61,742 bases of DNA from Mycobacterium sp. 852002-40037_SCH5390672 (GCF_001665875.1 NZ_LZTA01000044.1:1-61742), one strand, 5' to 3'. Shown: positions 1 to 9,246, numbered from the stretch's first letter. A program made the numbers and translations. The notes: generated by a model from the letters alone, not told the origin.

Positions 1-710
1 AGCACCCTGGTTCTGGCTTCATCGTCGGAGAGGCTGGGGTGCTGCAGTTTCTCCAGGTTCACCATCAGCTCCCCGGCGATGCTGTGGGTTACCCAGTACG
101 CCTCGGCGTAGTCGAGCTCCCAGCTGATCCGCGGATCCTGTCCGGCGAAGACGGTGACCCCGCCCTCACGCCGCTCGACGTGCGGACCGAACAACCGCCC
201 GGCGTACTGGTCCGGCAACGGGGTGGCCACCAGCACAGGAGATTCTTGGGATGTGAAGTTCAGTGCGATCGTCTGCTTGCCCGGCTCTATCTGGTGCGGC
301 TCGAGCTGATCGTGAATCGTCAACCGCCCGAACAGCGGAATCTCGTTGTACGGGATCTCGCGCGACTCTCCGGCACGCGGACCGTCCGGGATGGTGATTG
401 TCGCCGGGGGCAGCGATACGAGCGGGATGCAGGTGATCGAATCGATAACGATCTTTGAATCGAAAATCACCAGGTCTATCGCGAAGTGCCGCATGGGATC
501 GCGAGGTTCACCGTCAGCTTCCTCCTGCCAGAGCCGCTGATGAGAGTCGAGGATGAACCAGACGCGATCCAGCGTGAGGTCAAGGGTGGCCGTCGCGGAG
601 TAGCCGGTGCCGTCGACTGACTGCGTGTACTTCTCGGCGCTGAACATCTCGACCGTCTGATCCTGCACGCGTTCGCGATGAATTTCGATGATCGTGTCGG
701 GGCGATGCAT
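1..710 (-). CDS. Hypothetical protein, C-terminus cut by window edge
   Basis: An uninterrupted reverse-strand reading frame begins at an ATG at 710 and runs off the left edge of the window, so about 236 residues are visible and the C-terminus is missing. The start is preceded by GGACGGAG about 8 bases upstream, a good ribosome binding site. The protein begins MHRPDTIIEIHRERVQDQ and is rich in acidic residues and beta-strand-like segments, with no signal peptide or membrane helix. I recognise no family. It reads in the same direction as the reductase, ferredoxin and hydrolase genes at 970-3285, 259 bases downstream of the reductase, so it could be a distal member of that unit or have its own promoter. 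Confidence 0.75.
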   Translation of the reverse strand, partial: MHRPDTIIEIHRERVQDQTVEMFSAEKYTQSVDGTGYSATATLDLTLDRVWFILDSHQRLWQEEADGEPRDPMRHFAIDLVIFDSKIVIDSITCIPLVSLPPATITIPDGPRAGESREIPYNEIPLFGRLTIHDQLEPHQIEPGKQTIALNFTSQESPVLVATPLPDQYAGRLFGPHVERREGGVTVFAGQDPRISWELDYAEAYWVTHSIAGELMVNLEKLQHPSLSDDEARTRV

Positions 711-969
711 TGTTATAACTCCGTCCCTCGGCGGCGCGCATGGTGCCGTCGTCGCCTATGCGGTTATGTGGCCCGATCAGTGCGCTCCAGATGGTTGGTG
801 GATGCTGTACCCAAAAAAGCGTGTCTCGAGTCGTCCAGGCCCATTCGTGGACAAAGAAACCGTCCGCTCTTCTTGCGACCCGGGAGTCGCTGGGCTGGGC
901 GGCTGCTAGGCGAGCGCGGCCCGAGCGGCACTATGCCGGCCTGCGGGGGGTAGCGGATGTCCAGTTTCG

Positions 970-2181
970 CTAATCCGGTCGGCTCGGCGGAAATTCGGCG
1001 CGTTTCTCGATGGCCTCCCGATAGGCATATACCCGGCCGGGGATCGTCCCGAGCACCGCGATGGTGCGACCGCCCCGCCCGTAAGCACTGACGAACTCCC
1101 AGGCGTCCGGACTGCCTTCGACTACTTTGACGGCGTCGTAATCGGTTGGGATACCGAGCATTTGGACCTTGACGTCATACTGATCGGACCAGAAATACGG
1201 CACGTCGTCGTAGGCCTCGGCGTGCTGGGGCCCGGCCAGCAGTGTGCGCGCCGCGGCCGCGCCCTGCCGTCCGGCGTCGTCCCAATGCTCGGTACGCAGG
1301 TGCCGCTCATACAGCGGATGCCACCAACGCGCCACATCGCCGGCCGCGACGACAATGCCATCACCGCCCTCGGCGACACCAGTGGCATCACAGACCACCC
1401 CATCGTCCAAACGCAGGCCCGAGTCCTCTAACCAGGCGGTGGCGGGTGTAACCCCCAGACCGACGATCACGACATCGGCCGGAACCTGCGAACCGTCCGT
1501 GAGTCGAACCGCTTCCACCCGCCCGTTGCCGACGAACCCGTCGACACCCACGCCGACGCGCAGGTCCACGCCATGCTCGCGATGCAACTTCGCCCAGCAC
1601 GGCGCCAGCTCAGCACCCAACGCTTGAACGAGCGGTCCGGAGGCCTTCTCAATGAGCACCACCTCCAGCCCCAGCATGCGGCAGGTTGCGGCCACCTCAG
1701 CGCCGATGAACCCGGCCCCGACCACGACGACCCGAGGACGCGAGCCGAGCCGTTCTCGAATCGCCAAGCAGTCCTCGACCGTCCGCAGCAGAAGCACCCC
1801 CTCGGGGGCCCGGCCGCCCGGCCATTCGCGTGGCTGCGCGCCACTGGCTATCACAACCCCGTCGAAATTCACCGACAGGTTCTGGCCGTCGTCGTGGACT
1901 TGGACGGTGCGTGCGGACAAGTCCAATCCGACCGCAGATGCCCCTCGGAGCACCCGCGCATCCATGTCGAACTGCGGCGCCATGTCGATGCCCGCCCGGT
2001 GCACCTGACCGCTCAGCAGCTTCTTCGACAACGGCGGCCGGTGATACGGGGCGTGCCGCTCCGCACCGACGATGGTGAGGCCACCGTCGTATCCCTCTTG
2101 TCGCAGGGTCTCCGCCGCCCGGATCCCCGCCACGCCGGCACCCACGACGACGACCTGCTCTAGCTGACGATTCGCGGGCAT
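970..2181 (-). CDS. FAD-dependent ferredoxin/rubredoxin-type reductase
   Basis: This 403-residue flavoprotein should pass electrons from NAD(P)H to a small iron-sulfur protein. An N-terminal FAD-binding GxGxxG lies at residues 14-19 (VVVGAGVAGIRAAE), a second nucleotide-binding fold follows mid-protein (VVVVGAGFIGAEVA), and an ATG-type FAD motif occurs near AAGDVARW. The C-terminal part matches the reductase C domain of the putidaredoxin reductase family in length and layout. It starts 4 bases after the stop of the ferredoxin gene, so the two are an operon and very likely partners. Together with the upstream hydrolase they form a likely electron-transfer chain to an oxygenase. The natural acceptor could also be one of the P450s elsewhere in the genome. 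Confidence 0.92.
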   Translation of the reverse strand: MPANRQLEQVVVVGAGVAGIRAAETLRQEGYDGGLTIVGAERHAPYHRPPLSKKLLSGQVHRAGIDMAPQFDMDARVLRGASAVGLDLSARTVQVHDDGQNLSVNFDGVVIASGAQPREWPGGRAPEGVLLLRTVEDCLAIRERLGSRPRVVVVGAGFIGAEVAATCRMLGLEVVLIEKASGPLVQALGAELAPCWAKLHREHGVDLRVGVGVDGFVGNGRVEAVRLTDGSQVPADVVIVGLGVTPATAWLEDSGLRLDDGVVCDATGVAEGGDGIVVAAGDVARWWHPLYERHLRTEHWDDAGRQGAAAARTLLAGPQHAEAYDDVPYFWSDQYDVKVQMLGIPTDYDAVKVVEGSPDAWEFVSAYGRGGRTIAVLGTIPGRVYAYREAIEKRAEFPPSRPD

Positions 2182-2185
2182 CGCG

Positions 2186-2374
2186 TCACTCCTCCACCAC
2201 GATCGCCCGGGTGGGGCAGGACACTTCGGCGGCCTTCAGCGGCCCGCGTAACTCTCGCGGCGGTTGCTCTTGGAGCAGGTGCAAGCCGTCTTCTCGTACG
2301 TCGAAAACCTCGTGGCACAGGCTCATACACACACCGTTGCCGTCGCAGGTATCGAGGTCCACCGAAACCTTCAT
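2186..2374 (-). CDS. [3Fe-4S] single-cluster ferredoxin
   Basis: This 62-residue ferredoxin is the electron carrier of the cassette. The start is the ATG at 2374, which overlaps the stop of the upstream hydrolase gene as ATGA; longer versions of the frame would lie inside that gene. The motif CDGNGVC (Cys10, Cys16) with a distal Cys53-Pro54 is the pattern of mycobacterial and Streptomyces P450-associated ferredoxins, C-x2-?-x2-C...CP. Here the variable position is Asn13 instead of Cys, which favours a [3Fe-4S] cluster. Cys20 is an extra cysteine of unclear role. The partner reductase follows immediately downstream. Confidence 0.92.
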   Translation of the reverse strand: MKVSVDLDTCDGNGVCMSLCHEVFDVREDGLHLLQEQPPRELRGPLKAAEVSCPTRAIVVEE

Positions 2375-3285
2375 CGAACCGCGGCCTTCCCTTGTAGTTG
2401 AGCCCGTTCGCGCGCGGCGTTCGCTGCCGGCGAGTTTTTGATGTACTCGACCGCCATCGTCGTGACCGCTTCCGGACCCGGATGATGATTGCGCCGCATA
2501 TACCTGAGGGGTTGGGTCACGATGAGCTGCCAGGGACCGGGCAACTTGTACTCCCGGGCCGCACGACGCCACTCTCGCCAGCTCCACTTCTGGTCAATGG
2601 TCGGGTCGTGGGCCATCAGATATTTCGCTCCGGCAATCCACCACCCGAAAAACAGCGGGGTGGTCATCAACATCGAGAAGGCTCTGATGAAATAGTTGCC
2701 GCACACGTGCTGGTAGACGTCGAACACCAGCGAACGGTGTTCGACCTCCTCGGCGCCATGCCAGCGCAACAGATCCAGCATCATCGGGTCGGTGCCCGCG
2801 TAGTCCAGACCTCGGTTCTGCAGCACCCATTGCCCCAACATCGCGGTGAAGTGCTCCAGGGCTGCCACGTCGGCCAGTCGCCGGTACAACCACCATCGCT
2901 GCAGCGCCGGCGGGAAAAACTTGGGCGGATCGCCCAGCGTCGCAGACAACGTTTTTCGGAGTCGCGAGGTGTACGGCTTGGTGTCGATGCCCTGTTCGGC
3001 CAAATGATCCAGCACCACCTGGTGCGCCCAGGCATGCCAGGACTCCTGCTGGATGAACGGTTTGATCGCCGCCTCCAGCTCCGGATCATCGACCAGCGAT
3101 GACGCCTCGAGGACAGCCTTGATGAAGTGTCGCTCTCCTTCGGGCAGCAGTAGATGCAAGACGTTCATCATGTGCGTTGCGAAAGGGTCGTCGGGCACCC
3201 AGTGCAGCGGCGTCTCGGACCAGTCGAACCGGACCATCCGGCGGTGGCGCGGATGTCCATCGTGGTGAAGTTGGACCTCGGGCAT
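2371..3285 (-). CDS. Metal-dependent hydrolase family (PF10118-like)
   Basis: This 304-residue protein belongs to the family annotated as predicted metal-dependent hydrolases, which is helical and ferritin-like in its pattern. Conserved acidic and His clusters are visible: QQESWHAWAH near residue 80, EHFTAMLGQW near 145 and HGAEEVEHRSLVFDVY near 175, consistent with a carboxylate-bridged metal site. The start at 3285 is chosen because GGGAGGAG sits 7 bases upstream. Its stop overlaps the ferredoxin start by four bases, so translation is probably coupled. The biochemical reaction of this family is not established. Fusion into one operon with ferredoxin and reductase suggests a di-iron oxygenase-like activity more than hydrolysis, which is my inference. 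Confidence 0.82.
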   Translation of the reverse strand: MPEVQLHHDGHPRHRRMVRFDWSETPLHWVPDDPFATHMMNVLHLLLPEGERHFIKAVLEASSLVDDPELEAAIKPFIQQESWHAWAHQVVLDHLAEQGIDTKPYTSRLRKTLSATLGDPPKFFPPALQRWWLYRRLADVAALEHFTAMLGQWVLQNRGLDYAGTDPMMLDLLRWHGAEEVEHRSLVFDVYQHVCGNYFIRAFSMLMTTPLFFGWWIAGAKYLMAHDPTIDQKWSWREWRRAAREYKLPGPWQLIVTQPLRYMRRNHHPGPEAVTTMAVEYIKNSPAANAARERAQLQGKAAVR

Positions 3286-3301
3286 CAGATGCTCCTCCCG
3301 C

Positions 3302-3324
3302 CGACCGACGTGCTTAGTCGGTCG
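3302..3324. promoter_or_regulatory. Palindromic operator upstream of the hydrolase-ferredoxin-reductase operon
   Basis: CGACCGAC (3302-3309) and GTCGGTCG (3317-3324) form a perfect 8-base inverted repeat with a 7-base spacer. It lies 17-39 bases upstream of the first start codon of the reverse-strand operon. Size and position fit a TetR-type repressor site. No regulator gene is adjacent. Confidence 0.6.
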
Positions 3325-3622
3325 TTTCTTTCTCCTTTGAAGAAACGAGTCGATCCGACCGAGCCGCACGGCGGGCGCCGGTTCGGCTGCGAACGACCGT
3401 TCACCCAGCGGCGTACCCACCCGAATGGCCGCTTATGCGTACCAGCGGTATCAGGATTCTGAGAGTTCGGGCGCCGACGGTCGTCTCAGGCCTCTTCCCC
3501 GAACTCGCCGACGCGCCGGCCTGCCGAGATAGCCGTCGGGGCGGCGCGAGAACGGCTGGAGTAGTCCGGCCGGAAGCGGGTAGCCCTGCCAGAGAACCTG
3601 CTACTCAGGCGGGAGGGTGCGG

Positions 3623-4480
3623 ATGCCTGTTACGGCGGGCCATGTTCCCGGCTTGACCTCGGGGTTGCGCAGAATCCCCATGGATCCCGGGCGTTTCCAT
3701 AGCGGGCGTTGGTTGCTGCTGGCCGAGGGCGTGCTCGTGAGCACGTTCGGCATTGCCGGGTTGATCTCGGCCGCCCTGCACCCGCATGCGGGGCCCACCG
3801 GCGCCCCGGTTCTCGGCCTGTCGACGACTCCGGCGCAGAGCGCGATCCTGCTGGCGTTTGGCGTGGCGGCTATTGCTGCTATCGGCAATCGCCGCGCGGC
3901 AATAACCGTCACGGCGCTGAGTGCGATCGCCTACTTCATGTTGTTGTTTTTCAGCAGTGTCGCCACGGCACGCGCAAAACCGACGCCGTTGGGTTTTCAT
4001 GCTGCTGACATCGTGCTGCACGGTGTGCTCGGGGTAGTCAACCTCGCGCTGCTGATGTGGCTGATTCCCGACGAATTGGGAGACGAGGCCTGGGGGCCAC
4101 GGCGGGGGCGCGGCCGCAATCGACGGCAGCGTTCGGCCTTCGAAGCGATCACCGAGCCGGCGGCTGGATCCATGAGCGCGGCTGCCGCGACGAAACCGGG
4201 ACCACCGTCCGCAGCAGCGGCGGCGCCCGCTCAGGAGTCGGGCGCTCAGGGGCGCCCACCCCCACCTCCAGAGGTAGTTGAACAGCCGCGCCAGCGCGGG
4301 CCCACCAAACCACACGAAGCGAACGAGCCCTCGACCCACGACGTCCCGAACTCAACGCGGCCCAAGCACTCCGCCACCCGGACGGCAGATGCGGTGCTAT
4401 CACACGCTTTCGTGCCGGTGGCCGTGGCTTTCATGGCAGCTGTCGTCGGCATCGTCATCTGGATCCGCCGCCGTCGCTGA
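3623..4480 (+). CDS. DUF4383-like multi-pass membrane protein with proline-rich tail
   Basis: This 285-residue protein starts at the ATG at 3623, preceded by GGGAGG six bases upstream. A GTG two codons earlier and an ATG at 3680 are alternatives. Four hydrophobic segments occupy about residues 30-160 in the arrangement of DUF4383 actinobacterial membrane proteins. They are followed by a long low-complexity stretch rich in Pro, Ala, Arg and Gly (about 165-255), then one C-terminal transmembrane helix and a terminal run of four arginines. No function is known for the family. It stands alone, divergent from the ferredoxin operon. Confidence 0.75.
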   Translation: MPVTAGHVPGLTSGLRRIPMDPGRFHSGRWLLLAEGVLVSTFGIAGLISAALHPHAGPTGAPVLGLSTTPAQSAILLAFGVAAIAAIGNRRAAITVTALSAIAYFMLLFFSSVATARAKPTPLGFHAADIVLHGVLGVVNLALLMWLIPDELGDEAWGPRRGRGRNRRQRSAFEAITEPAAGSMSAAAATKPGPPSAAAAAPAQESGAQGRPPPPPEVVEQPRQRGPTKPHEANEPSTHDVPNSTRPKHSATRTADAVLSHAFVPVAVAFMAAVVGIVIWIRRRR

Positions 4481-4698
4481 CATTGCCAGCGCCGACGATG
4501 CGAAGGTAGCGCCGTCGCGATTATCTGGTCGACCGATCAGCGCGTCATGCGCACCGATTGCAGTGGCGAGCGTGGTCGGATGTACGTCACCAGAGCGACC
4601 GAAACAGACAGCCGTCTTTGCGCTCACGCCACCGCATCGACGCCAGTGGGCGCACCTTAGCGCGCAATTCTTGACAGTCGGCTTGCCGGTTATCTCGG

Positions 4699-4771
4699 TG
4701 GAGCTAAGGGGACTCGAACCCCTGACCCCCACACTGCCAGTGTGGTGCGCTACCAGCTGCGCCATAGCCCC
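4699..4771 (-). tRNA. tRNA-Ala (anticodon GGC)
   Basis: The reverse strand folds into a full cloverleaf of 73 nt. The acceptor stem GGGGCTA pairs with TAGCTCC with one G-U, the anticodon stem CCACA/TGTGG closes the loop CTGGCAG (anticodon GGC), the T-loop is GTTCGAGTC and the discriminator base is A. The 3' CCA is not encoded. Confidence 0.97.
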
Positions 4772-4827
4772 AAGAAGTCGTGCCCATCGAAGCTACACCA
4801 CCGGTAACCCTCCTTCAAAGTTGCTGC

Positions 4828-6093
4828 TCAGACCGGCTCCACGTCCGCCTCGGACGCCATGAGATCTGCCTCGAGATCCACCGCGGCCCGGGTTTCCGGC
4901 GCCATTACCCAGCCGACTGCGGCGATCAGCAGAACAACCCCGCTGATCACGAAACCCCACGTATAGCTGAACTGCTCGGCGGCCCAACCGACCGCCATGG
5001 ACCCAACGATGGCACCCAGATCCGACATCATCTGCACCGTCGCCACCGGAAGGCCCGCGCGCGCCTCGTTGCCCAGGATGTCGGCAACGGCGGCCTGCAG
5101 CGGTGACATGTAGATCCCGGCCATCGCTCCGACCACGCCCGCCGCAACCATGAACACCGGCAACGACGACACAAAACCCAGCCAGACCGTCGCCACCCCG
5201 GACGTCACGAGGCCGATGATCAACAAGGTGCGCCGGCCCATCCGGTCCGACAGGTAGCCACTGGGGATGACGGCCAACGCATTACCGCCCGCGAACGCCG
5301 CGAGCACCACACCGATGATGCCGATGCCCCGGCCCATGACATCGGAGATGAACAGCGGAACCAGCGCGACCCGAAGGCCGAACGCGGACCAGCCGGTCGC
5401 GAAATTCGACAGCAGCGCCGAGCGGTACGCGCGGACACGCAGCGCCTCGCGCAGCGTCACCGTCGATCGTGTCGGTGGCGGCGGCGCGGCCAGGGCCGAA
5501 TTCCGCAGGCTGTAGAACAACACCACCGCCACACCCAGCATGGCGACGCCGTAAACGACGAACGGGGCGGTCAACCCCCAACCCGCCGCCAGGCCGCCGA
5601 CCGCCGGACCGGCGACCGCGCCGACCATGAACGACGTGGTGAACAGCCCGGCGATCCGCCCACGTGCGTCGGGAGGGCTGATATGGATCATCAGCCCCAG
5701 CGCCGAGACATAAAACATCGTCGACCCGATGCCGCTGAAGACACGGAAAAGCATTAACTGCCAGTAAGCGTGGGAAAAAGCACACGCGGCGGTGGACGCC
5801 GCGACGATCAGCAAACCGCCGATGTAGATGCGCCGCTCACCCAACCGCTCGGTGAGCAGGCCACTGATCGGTGCGAAACACAAGCGGCTCAACGAAAAGA
5901 CGGTGACCAAGAAAGTCACCGCCTTGATGCTGACCCCGAAGGAACGCGCAAAAGTCGGAAGCGCCGGTGAGATCACACCGTAGCCCAGGGCGATCATGAT
6001 GTTTGCCCAGCTCAGAATCCAGACTTCGCGCGGCAGCCGGCTAGAACGGGACGCACGCCCCCCCGGGCGGGCAAGGCGGAGGGAAAAGGTCAC
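4828..6093 (-). CDS. MFS transporter
   Basis: This 421-residue major facilitator superfamily permease has about twelve predicted membrane helices in two halves. It has a cytoplasmic-loop signature near the start of the first half (SGLLTERLGERR) and its repeat in the second half (SGYLSDRMGRRT), which is the drug-exporter type motif A. The start codon is a GTG that overlaps the phosphoglucomutase stop as GTGA, so it is probably translated by coupling from that gene. The substrate cannot be read from sequence; the family includes drug and metabolite exporters. The cytoplasmic C-terminus is acidic. Confidence 0.92.
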   Translation of the reverse strand: MTFSLRLARPGGRASRSSRLPREVWILSWANIMIALGYGVISPALPTFARSFGVSIKAVTFLVTVFSLSRLCFAPISGLLTERLGERRIYIGGLLIVAASTAACAFSHAYWQLMLFRVFSGIGSTMFYVSALGLMIHISPPDARGRIAGLFTTSFMVGAVAGPAVGGLAAGWGLTAPFVVYGVAMLGVAVVLFYSLRNSALAAPPPPTRSTVTLREALRVRAYRSALLSNFATGWSAFGLRVALVPLFISDVMGRGIGIIGVVLAAFAGGNALAVIPSGYLSDRMGRRTLLIIGLVTSGVATVWLGFVSSLPVFMVAAGVVGAMAGIYMSPLQAAVADILGNEARAGLPVATVQMMSDLGAIVGSMAVGWAAEQFSYTWGFVISGVVLLIAAVGWVMAPETRAAVDLEADLMASEADVEPV

Positions 6094-7721
6094 CCGATGA
6101 CTTTATTGACCACCTCGCGCGCGGTTTCCTGCACCTCCGCCAAATGCTCAGGCCCGTTGAAGGATTCCGCGTAAATCTTGTACACATCCTCGGTTCCCGA
6201 CGGTCGCGCGGCAAACCACGCATTGGCCGTCGTCACCTTCAATCCACCCAGTGGTGCGCCATTGCCCGGCGCTGCGGTCAGCTTCGCGGTGATCGGCTCC
6301 CCCGCCAATTCCGTCGCGGTCACCTGGTCGGCGGAGAGCTTCGACAGGCGGGCCTTTTGCTCGCGGTCGGCGGGCGCGTCGACCCGCGCGTAGAACGGCG
6401 TGCCGTACTCCTCGGTCAGCTGGTGGTAGCGCTGGGACGGACTCAGGCCGGTGACCGCGAGAATCTCCGAGGCCAGCAGCGCCAGGATGATGCCGTCCTT
6501 GTCGGTGGTCCACACCGATCCGTCGCGCCGCAGGAACGACGCGCCGGCCGACTCCTCGCCGCCGAAGCCGATGGTGCCCCCGATGAGGCCGTCGACGAAC
6601 CATTTGAATCCGACGGGCACCTCGATCAGCTTGCGGCCGATGCCGGCGACCACCCGGTCGATCATGGACGAGCTGACCGCGGTCTTGCCGACGCCGATGC
6701 CGCCCGGCCACGATGGCCGCTGGGTATAGAGGTATTCGATGGCCACCGCGAGGTAGTGGTTCGGGTTGAGCAGGCCCTCATCGGGGGTGACGATGCCGTG
6801 GCGGTCGGAGTCGGCGTCGTTGCCGGTGGCGATCTGGTAGCGGTCACGGTTGGCGATCAGGGAGGCCATCGCATCCGGCGAGCTGCAATCCATCCGGATC
6901 TTGCCGTCATGGTCGAGCGTCATGAACCGCCACGTGGCATCGACCAGCGGATTGACCACGGTCAGATCCAGGCGATGCCGCTGGGCGATCTCGCCCCAAT
7001 AGTCCACGCTCGCCCCACCCAGCGGGTCGGCGCCGATGCGCACCCCGGCCTCACGGATGGCGTCGATGTCGACCACGTTGGGCAGGTCGTCGACATAGTT
7101 GCCCAGGTAATCGTGTCGCTGCACGGCCTGCATCGCGCGGGCCAGCGGAACACGCTTGACGCCCGACCCTTCGCACAGGATCTCGTTGGCGCGCTTGGCA
7201 ATTGCGTTAGTCGCATCGGTGTCGGCCGGCCCGCCGTTGGGCGGGTTGTATTTGAAGCCGCCGTCCGGGGGCGGGTTGTGCGACGGTGTCACGACGATTC
7301 CGTCGGCCAGCGCCTCGGTGCGGCCGCGGTTGTAGGTGAGGATGGCGTGGCTGATCGCCGGAGTCGGCGTGTACCGGTCGCGGGAGTCGATCATGGCGAC
7401 GACGTCGTTGGCGGCCAGCACCTCCAGCGCCGACACCCAGGCCGGCTCGGACAGTCCGTGGGTGTCCCGGCCGATGAACAACGGGCCGCATGTGCCCTGA
7501 GCGGCGCGGTATTCGACGATGGCCTGCGTGATCGCCAGGATGTGCGCCTCGTTGAACGCGCCATTGAGCGCCGACCCGCGGTGACCCGACGTGCCGAATG
7601 CGACCTGCTGAGCGACGTCACCGGGATCGGGCGCAATCGAGTAATACGCCGTCACCAAGTGGGGCAGGTCGACGAGGTCTTCGGGCTGGGCCGGCTGACC
7701 GGCGCGTGGGTTGGCCACCAT
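6090..7721 (-). CDS. pgmA: Phosphoglucomutase (alpha-D-glucose phosphate-specific)
   Basis: This enzyme interconverts glucose 1-phosphate and glucose 6-phosphate, feeding glycogen, trehalose and cell-wall glucan precursors. The 543-residue length matches mycobacterial PgmA. The active-site phosphoserine loop is TPSHNPP, the metal-binding loop has the form DADSDRHG, the sugar-binding loop is GEESAGASF, and the phosphate-binding end is RPSGTEDVYKIY. The ATG at 7721 is chosen; an upstream extension of the frame has no family support. The gene is divergent from crcB1, as in the M. tuberculosis Rv3068c-Rv3070 arrangement recalled from memory. Confidence 0.97.
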   Translation of the reverse strand: MVANPRAGQPAQPEDLVDLPHLVTAYYSIAPDPGDVAQQVAFGTSGHRGSALNGAFNEAHILAITQAIVEYRAAQGTCGPLFIGRDTHGLSEPAWVSALEVLAANDVVAMIDSRDRYTPTPAISHAILTYNRGRTEALADGIVVTPSHNPPPDGGFKYNPPNGGPADTDATNAIAKRANEILCEGSGVKRVPLARAMQAVQRHDYLGNYVDDLPNVVDIDAIREAGVRIGADPLGGASVDYWGEIAQRHRLDLTVVNPLVDATWRFMTLDHDGKIRMDCSSPDAMASLIANRDRYQIATGNDADSDRHGIVTPDEGLLNPNHYLAVAIEYLYTQRPSWPGGIGVGKTAVSSSMIDRVVAGIGRKLIEVPVGFKWFVDGLIGGTIGFGGEESAGASFLRRDGSVWTTDKDGIILALLASEILAVTGLSPSQRYHQLTEEYGTPFYARVDAPADREQKARLSKLSADQVTATELAGEPITAKLTAAPGNGAPLGGLKVTTANAWFAARPSGTEDVYKIYAESFNGPEHLAEVQETAREVVNKVIG

Positions 7722-7823
7722 GGTTACCAATTCTGCCCGTGTCCGTGTCCCCCCGGGCTGCGCCGGTCTGGACTTCGGCCATACGCTGCGTAGCGCACCG
7801 GCAAACGAAGGGAACCGACGCCA

Positions 7824-8222
7824 GTGGCTCAACGGGACTATCGCGAATTGGCCGCGGTGTTCGCCGGTGGCGCGTTGGGTTCTCTGGCCCGCGCCGCACT
7901 GACCACTCTCGCCGGCGGTGATCCTTCGAGCTGGCCCTGGCCCACCTTCGTGGTCAACATCGTCGGGGCGTTTCTGGTGGGTTACTTCACCACCCGGCTG
8001 CTCGAGCGATTGCCGACGTCGAGCTATCGGCGGCCTTTACTCGGCACCGGATTGTGCGGCGGCTTAACCACTTTCTCGACGATGCAGGTCGAGACGCTCA
8101 AGATGGTCGAACACGGCTGTTGGGCGCTGGCCGCCGGCTACACGGTCACCAGCATCGCGCTGGGACTGTTCGCGGTGCACCTTGCCACCAAATTGGTCCG
8201 CCGGGTCCGGGTGCGCCGGTGA
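7824..8222 (+). CDS. crcB1: Fluoride efflux channel CrcB, first copy
   Basis: This 132-residue four-helix membrane protein of the CrcB/Fluc family exports fluoride through a dual-topology dimer. Family motifs are visible: GGALGSLAR near residue 15, the asparagine of [10 protein letters not shown] near 44, and [12 protein letters not shown] near 75, which lines the ion pore. It starts with GTG. Its stop overlaps the start of crcB2 as GTGA. In bacteria with two crcB genes the products normally form an antiparallel heterodimer. I saw no fluoride riboswitch upstream. Confidence 0.96.
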   Translation: MAQRDYRELAAVFAGGALGSLARAALTTLAGGDPSSWPWPTFVVNIVGAFLVGYFTTRLLERLPTSSYRRPLLGTGLCGGLTTFSTMQVETLKMVEHGCWALAAGYTVTSIALGLFAVHLATKLVRRVRVRR

Positions 8223-8602
8223 CCGCGGCCACGATGACGACGGCTCTGCTCTGGGTCGGCGTCGTACTGATCGGCGGCGTCGGCTCGGTGCTGCGTTTCC
8301 TCATCGACCGCACGGTGGCGCGCCGGGCGTCGCGGCCGTTTCCGTTCGGCACGCTTGTGGTAAACATCAGCGGCGCAGCGCTTTTGGGCTTCCTCGGCGG
8401 CCTGGCACTGAACAAGGAGGCGGCCCTGCTGGCCGGCACAGCCTTCGTCGGGGCCTACACCACGTTTTCCACCTGGATGCTGGAAACCCAGCGCCTGGGC
8501 GAGGAACGCCAACTGCGCGCCGCACTCGCCAACATCGTCGTCAGCGTCATGCTCGGTGAGGTGGCGGCCTTCGTCGGACAGCAGTTCGCACAACAGCTTT
8601 GA
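8219..8602 (+). CDS. crcB2: Fluoride efflux channel CrcB, second copy
   Basis: This 127-residue CrcB/Fluc subunit is the partner of the preceding gene. It starts at a GTG overlapping the crcB1 stop by four bases, which fixes the start and implies coupled translation. Motifs: [13 protein letters not shown] near residue 20, the pore asparagine in [10 protein letters not shown] near 48, and [12 protein letters not shown] near 82. Because the two subunits differ, a heterodimeric channel with fixed opposite orientations is expected from family knowledge. It is convergent with the MbtK-like gene after 17 bases. Confidence 0.96.
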   Translation: MTAATMTTALLWVGVVLIGGVGSVLRFLIDRTVARRASRPFPFGTLVVNISGAALLGFLGGLALNKEAALLAGTAFVGAYTTFSTWMLETQRLGEERQLRAALANIVVSVMLGEVAAFVGQQFAQQL

Positions 8603-8619
8603 TTCAGGCACGCGTGCCC

Positions 8620-9246
8620 TCAAGCGTCGCGCCGACGAGGGATGTCGTCGGGGGTGCGGGGCAGCACATACAGCGCCATCCGCCGATTCGACATGTCATG
8701 CTCGCCGAGATATGCGCAACCGCTGCGCTCACAAAACTTGCGCGCCAACACGTTGCGATGATCGGGATCGAACATGATGCGGCGACACCGCGGATCAAGG
8801 GCGAGGATGCTGAGCACCAGATGCGGCAGCAGGTAACTGACGTGCCCGCGTTCGATGTGGTCCAGATCGGCAACCGCGACGTGCAGACCCAAATCGTGGG
8901 GATCATGCTCATATCGTGCGGCGATGGAATCCTTTGCCGCCCTGTATAATTCGATATACGCGCGATCGACCCCGTCCAGCGTAGCGATGAGTGGACGAGA
9001 AAAGCCGCCTTGCAGTTGCGCCTGCAGGTAGCGATGCCACCGCGCCATCGGCCAGTTCGACTCCCAGGCCTGCACCAAGTGCGGCCGGCTCATCCACTCC
9101 GCGATCATCTCGGCGTCGGTGTCCGGATCGGCAACACGCAGACCGTACGGGTCGGGCAGCTCCGGGATGGGCGGCGGGGCGACGCTGCTGATCGCCTCGG
9201 GAAGATCGGTCAGTTCCCGCGGGAGGATGGGCTCGGCGTCACTCAT
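8620..9246 (-). CDS. MbtK-type GNAT acyltransferase
   Basis: This 208-residue protein closely resembles mycobactin lysine N6-acyltransferase MbtK (Rv1347c, about 210 residues) as I recall it. Shared stretches include PYGLRVA, the EWM.RPHL helix, LELY-type AKD, HDLGLHVAVADL and the C-terminal RRIMFDPDHRN and NRRMALY. MbtK loads a long acyl chain onto lysine during siderophore synthesis. The start is the ATG at 9246, where the conserved N-terminus begins. It lies 40 bases downstream of the DUF488 gene on the same strand, away from any mbt cluster. Acylation of another amine or an ornithine-type substrate is possible. Confidence 0.85.
   Translation of the reverse strand: MSDAEPILPRELTDLPEAISSVAPPPIPELPDPYGLRVADPDTDAEMIAEWMSRPHLVQAWESNWPMARWHRYLQAQLQGGFSRPLIATLDGVDRAYIELYRAAKDSIAARYEHDPHDLGLHVAVADLDHIERGHVSYLLPHLVLSILALDPRCRRIMFDPDHRNVLARKFCERSGCAYLGEHDMSNRRMALYVLPRTPDDIPRRRDA

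Noticed and set aside
6144..7793. A 549-codon open frame opposite the phosphoglucomutase gene
   Set aside because: It is an antisense shadow of a high-GC gene; composition is Arg/Gly/Val-rich without motifs, and the phosphoglucomutase frame is certain.
7740..7823. Possible fluoride riboswitch before crcB1
   Set aside because: The interval between pgmA and crcB1 is short and I could not find the conserved pseudoknot sequence pieces.
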